A stretch of DNA of 64,000 bases, taken from the NCBI GenBank assembly GCA_029706075.1, contig JAINUG010000086.1:1054001-1118000 (forward strand), written 5' to 3'. Under the pieces are notes generated by a model. That model made no database searches and was not told where the DNA came from. It worked only from the letters and a program-made list of their open reading frames with translations. This stretch comes from Aldrovandia affinis (Eukaryota; Chordata; Actinopteri; Notacanthiformes; Halosauridae). Made by a program: the position numbers and the translations under genes. Positions 52,201 to 58,200 of the stretch are shown here, piece by piece; the first letter of the stretch is position 1; each line of letters opens with the position of its first letter.

Positions 52201-55200
52201 TGAATAGTATAGTACATGTGAGTTTGGTGTATTGCTGGATTAGTATAGTGTGGTGTAGTGCTGGATTAGTATAGTATGGCCTGACGGGATTGCTGCGTCA
52301 TACGTGCTGAGAGTTTGAGTTTGAGCGGATTGTTTGTTGCTGTCGGGATATCATTTGGATTGTGTTTGTATTGTTGCTAAGGGTTCTGCGTTTTATCATC
52401 AGAAAGGTAAAAGGATAAAAGATTTGCTCTTAAGGTAAACGTTTGTCGGCGTTAGGGGACAGAGAGGGAATTTTCAATGTTTTCCCCGTCTAGCTTCGGA
52501 AAGCTTGTTAAAAAGTTACCGATTTGTATTACACCCAGCAGACACGAGGGTTTTTTGTGGTTTTTCGCCCTCTCAGGAGCAAATCCAAGAGCTGGGAAAT
52601 ATACTATAGCTAACTAGCTTTTGTTGGCTTAAATTTAAATTTAATTGTTATATTTCAAGCGTAGAGCGTATAGCCGTTTCGGTTGGCTGCTACTAGCGCA
52701 CTTGCTACAGACAATTTCTGCACCTGACTGTTCGGAACCACCTCGGTGTATAGTATTTTTATCGACTTGGTGTCTCTGTTTCGGCAGTAATTCGTTCAGT
52801 GCAGGGAGAGCAGTAGATATATGTAGGGGTGAAAATGTGGCCACCCGCAGTGCAGTGCGAGTTTTGTAGAATGATTGCGTTTCTGGAAGGAGACTTCCAG
52901 GAGGATTTCATCTGTGACAGATGCCAGCTTGTGAAGCATCTCGAGAGCAAGATCCTTGATCTCGAAGCCCAACTTGCTGGTCTCGACTGCCCTGCAGAAT
53001 TTGTAGAGTTCCAGGAACTAATCAGTATGCCCTTTAGAGAGATAGTCTGCATGCCGAAGCGGGGTAGGGGGGAGACTCTAGAGCAGGTAGGGAGAGAGAG
53101 TTGGGTGACGGTAGGGCGTCAGCGTAGAAAAGGGCGCGCACATGCAGGGGCGGCATCTCCAGAGATTGTGGTGTCCAACCGATTCCAGCCCTTGCAGGAA
53201 GAGGATCTGGCCCAGCCATCTGTGAGCGGGAGGACTGATGAGCCCCAGGGCACCCTGGCAGCCAAGCCACCCAGGAAAAGGGAGTTAATTGTAGTGGGGG
53301 ATTCTATAATTAGAGGTGTAGACAGTATAGTCTGTTCGCGGGAAAAGGAATCTCGCATGGCATGTTGCCTGCCTGGTGCTCAGGTTGGAGATCTCCTGGA
53401 ACACGCGGACAAGCTCCTGGCCAGAGCAGGGGTGGATCCAGTGGTCATGGTCCATGTTGGAACCAATGACATAGGTAAGGGTAGGTTTGAGGTTCTGCAG
53501 GACAAATTTATAGAATTAGGAACAAAGTTAAGGGGCAGAGCCTCCACGGTGGTCTTCTCTGGAATTCTGCCAGTACCACGTGCTAGCAAAGGCAAGCAGA
53601 ATTTTATATGGAGATTTAACACGTGGCTACAAACCTGGTGCAGGAAAGAGGGGTACAGGTTTATGGGGCACTGGGACTCCTTTTGGAACAGGGGTGACCT
53701 GTACAAGTGGGACGGGTTACACTTGAACCAGAGGGGTACAGATGCATTGGGCCAGCATATGCTTAGGGTAGCGGAGGAATATTTAAACTAGGGACTGGGA
53801 GGGCAGGAAGGGAAATTAGTAGTAGTAGTATTATGGACAGGGAGGTACAGACTGCCCAGATGGAAGATACCAGGGCGGAGTATAATACATCTGAGGATAT
53901 AATTAATAAAGATTTTTTAGATCATAATGTGAATAGAGGTGGTTCGGCACAATCAGGTGTGGAGGGGAAGGACAACGTAAGTGTGAGTAAGGCTCTGCAG
54001 CTCATGTGTTTAAATGCGAGAAGCATAAAAAATACTTTTTGGAACTGGAGGCTGTCATGTTGAATGGGGGTTATGACATTGTTGGGATTACTGAGACATG
54101 GCTTCGCGCAGCGGATGGGGATGAATATAATGTAGAGGGGTACAAATTGTTTAGGAAGGATAGAACTAATAAAAGAGGAGGGGGGGTGGCCCTTTATGTG
54201 AAAGACAATCTTAATGTGCAGGAAATTCCAGGTATAAACTCATTCGTTTCTTGTGAGGACATCTGGATTAGATTATTGGGAGATCATGAGAAGGGACTTA
54301 ATATAGGAGAATGCTATAGACCTCCAGCTTCAGACAGTAACATAAATAGTACGCTCTTTGGTAACATAAAACAAATCTGTGCTGAAGGAGAGACAATAAT
54401 AATGGGCGACTTCAATTACCCCTCTATTAATTGGGAGATAGTGACAGGTCAGGGCAAATGTGAAGAAGAGTTTTTAGATATTTTCAATGACTGCTTTTTG
54501 GTACAGTCTGTTACTCAGCCTATGAGAGGGAAATCAATACTGGATCTGGTTTTGTGTAACAATCCTGATAGAATTTGCAGCACAGAGGTAGGAGAACCAA
54601 TAGGGGCAAGTGACCACAGTGCAGTTATTTTTGATATAAGGCCTCCTCTAACTCTCGAATTTTTAATTTTGAAACTTTTAAAATTTCCCAAGATGCAAAA
54701 ACTGTAATCCTTTGACTACATTTTTTCAATATTAATAGTAAGAAAAAGGATGAAAGTCTCCGCAGTGGATGAGGTTAAGTGCATTAAAAGAATAGAGGAA
54801 GGAATTTTGGTTTATAATAATAAGGATATTCCCAAGATGCACAGTAAACAGTTATTTTGTTGATGAGGTTTACATTAAGAATAAGAGAAGAACTTTGGTT
54901 TTATAAATATGCCTAAAATGCTTTACAGAGGTTATAAAAGCCTAAATGTACAGAATGTTTTGGAGGACTTTGAGATAAGGGACGTAGAAGTACTACAAAA
55001 ACTACAAAAACTTAAGACAAATAAGGCAGCAGGCCCGGATGGCATATATCCCAGAGTACTCAAAGAACTTGGGAAAATTATATATAAGCCATTGACAGAT
55101 ATTTTCATTCAATCCATAATCACTGGAGAAATACCAGATGACTGGAAGCAGGGTAGTATAATTCCAATATATAAGAAGGGGGACCGTACTGACCCAGGGA

Positions 55201-58200
55201 ACTATAGGCTTATCAGTTTAACTTGCATCGCATGTAAAATGCTGGAATGTATTATTAGGGATAAGTTGAAATCATTCTTGAAAAATAATAGTATTTTAAG
55301 GGAGAGCCAACATGGATTTCTCAAAGGGAGGTCATGCCTAACAAACCTCCTGGACTTTTTCGAAGAGGCTACAAAGTGTGTTGACCTGAACCAGGCTTAT
55401 GATATTATATATTTGGACTTTCAGAAAGAATTTGACAAGGTACCACATGAGAGGCTCATTGCTAAAATGAATTCAGTAGGAATTGCAGTAGTAGTTTCAG
55501 AGTGGGTTCATAATAAATCGTCCATCGAAATGGAGACAGGACTGTGCGGATTGTCTCTTCGCAATGCAATGCTTAACAGTGAATGCTGGATGAAGCTCAG
55601 CAAGTCATCACATCACATGAATTAATGAATGAATGGGTTCATAATTGGCTGCAAGTGCGAATACAAAGAGTAACAGTAGGTGGGGCCGTATCTGACCTCG
55701 GTGCTGTGGGCAGTGGTGTCCCACAGGGATAGGTGCTGGGACCTCTGCTCTTCCTTATTTACATAAATGATCTTGATATGGACGTTAGCAGCAAAATAGT
55801 TAAATTTGCAGATGATACTAAATTTGGGGGTTAACAGTTTGGAATCGACTAAAGTAATCCAAGATGATTTAAACAAAATCCAAAAATGGGCAGATACATG
55901 GCAGATGACATTCAATATTGCTAAATGTAAAGTTATGCATGTGGGAAATAAAAACATTAGACAGGAGTATTTTATGGGAGGAGAAAAGTTAGTAGGTGTT
56001 CAATTTGAAAAGGACTTAGGAATTGTAGTTGATCAAAGCCTATCTGCATCAAAGCAGTGTGAAAAAAGCAGTGAAAAAAGCCAACAGGATGCTGGGATAC
56101 ATAGCAAAAAGTATTGAGTATAAATCAAAGGAGGTTATATTAATGTTATATAATGCCTTTGTCAGACCTCACTTAGAATACTGTGTGCAGTTCTGGGCAC
56201 CGCGCTACAAGAAAGACATAGAAGCTCTTCAAAAAGTCCAAAGAAGGGCAACTAAACTGATACCTGGTATGAAAGGTAAAAGTTATGATGATAGACTTAA
56301 GGCACTCAATATATTTAAATTGAGCAAACGGAGACTTAGGGGGGATTTGATTGAGGTTTTTAAGATAAGTGGGGTCAGCAGAACAAGAGGCCACAGGTGG
56401 AAATGAGTTAAAGGCAAATTCCGCACAGATATTAGGACGTTTTTCTTTACACAGAGAGTTGTCAATGCCTGGAACAGCTTGCCAGGTCAGGTAGTAGAGG
56501 CAGAAATGCTTGGGCTATTCAAGTCCAGGCTAGATGTAGTACTAGATACTCTTTAGATTAGGACATGATGAGCCTAGATGGGCCGAACGGCCCGTTCTCA
56601 TCATTATGTATTCTTATGTTCTGATGTTCTTAGTATATGTGAGTGGGATGTATTGCTGGATTAGTATAGTGTGGTGTAGGGCTGGATTAGTATAGTATAT
56701 GTGAGTGGGATGTATTGCTGGATTAGTATAGTATATGTGAGTGGGGTGTATTGCTAGATTAGTATAGTGGGGTGTATTGATGAATTAGTATAGTATATGT
56801 GAGTGGGATGTATTGCTGGATTAGTATAGTGGGGTGTATTGCTGGATTAGTATAGTATATGTGAGTGGGGTGTATTGCTGGATTAGTATAGTATATGTGA
56901 GTGGGGTGTATTGCTGGATTAGTATAGTATATGTGAGTGGGGTGTATTGATGGATGAGTATAGCACATGTGAGTGGGGTGTATTGCTGGATTAGTATAGT
57001 ATATTTGAGTGGGATGTAGGGCTGGATTAGTATAGGACATGTGAGTGGGATGTATTGCTGGATTAGTATAGTATATGTGAGGGGGGTGTATTGCTAGATT
57101 AGTATAGTATAACAATTTCCTTTGGATTATATTTCAAAGGACTCTTCTTGCAGAAAACATTTTTGTTTTAATTAATTGAAGGCTCAAATTAGATACAAAT
57201 TGTTAAACTGTCATTTTAAGGGGTAACCTACTTACATGTTCAGAGAACACCTGGCGCTACAGTATACACCCACAGAATGTGATTTACCAGATTAACCGCC
57301 GGCCTTATTTAGATGTCAATGTCTAATTGGAGATTTACAGCCTGGCAAAGTGCTAACTTTTATGCTAGCGCTGTACATTTACCAGTTAGCTATCTAATTT
57401 TGCCGTTGTCATTGACACACTCGTCGCTGTGTAAGCAGCAAAACTAGAGCAAAGCAGAGAGAACATTATGTAGACAAAACAATGTATTTCATCATTATTT
57501 TACCCGCAGATTTATTGAGGTTGAAAACATTTTGAGCGACATACTGAAAATGCTGTCTGTGAAAAGACAGTTGTGCTCTCAATTGAGAATAAGCAATTTC
57601 ACCATTGGAGAAGGGTGTGACATGAGAGAGAGTCAGAATAGGGTAAAGTACCAAAACAGAAAAATGTAAAACTCAGTAGAGGACAGGTGCAAGTAGTTTC
57701 CATGCGGGAAACAGCAAAAGGTGTTGTGAGGGGCAAAAGACATGCACAAATGTGAATATACTGTAATCGACACTAGCCAGTCAGTGTGTGGATTTTTGTG
57801 CTATCAATGGACTTGTTCAGCTAGCTAAAATGTTTGGAGAATCCTACACAAAGATATAGAGGAGACCGTTTCACAAACTGTCTAACAGCCTTTTTCATCA
57901 TTGATTTCTTCGTCTGGTTTCTCCTGATCTGATTTCACACCTTATCTGCTGTGTAAGAGATAAGAGAAGACTTGTGGGTAGCAACGGACACGACCCAACT
58001 GGGAATTTTAACTATTCCAAACTATTCAAACTAAGCAAATGTCAGCCTTGTGACAGTCATGGTAATAGGAGAACAACAAAGCTAAACGCATGACAGAGAG
58101 CAAAGCTTGTATCATGTAGCAGCAAAATGCTGTGGGGAGGCACTGATCTTCAGGTCATCCAGATGGGTCATCCTGTTCACTGTGCCTACCATATCAGTCA

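Larger units (their letters stand above)
52278..56630 (+). mobile_element. near-full-length CR1-like LINE
   Basis: 4,353 bp with TAGTAT at both borders (52272-52277, 56631-56636). It has a 5' UTR, ORF1 (52835-53791), a damaged ORF2 (from 53833) and the 3' end GATGGGCCGAACGGCCC... followed by ATGTTCT repeats typical of this CR1 group. It is antisense to igsf9b in the 10-kb intron. Confidence 0.88.

Noticed and set aside
56759-57115. 118-codon minus-strand frame of repeating YYTNPAIHPTHI-like units
   Set aside because: It is the 36-bp minisatellite (a multiple of three) read in one frame, with no splice sites or other coding evidence.
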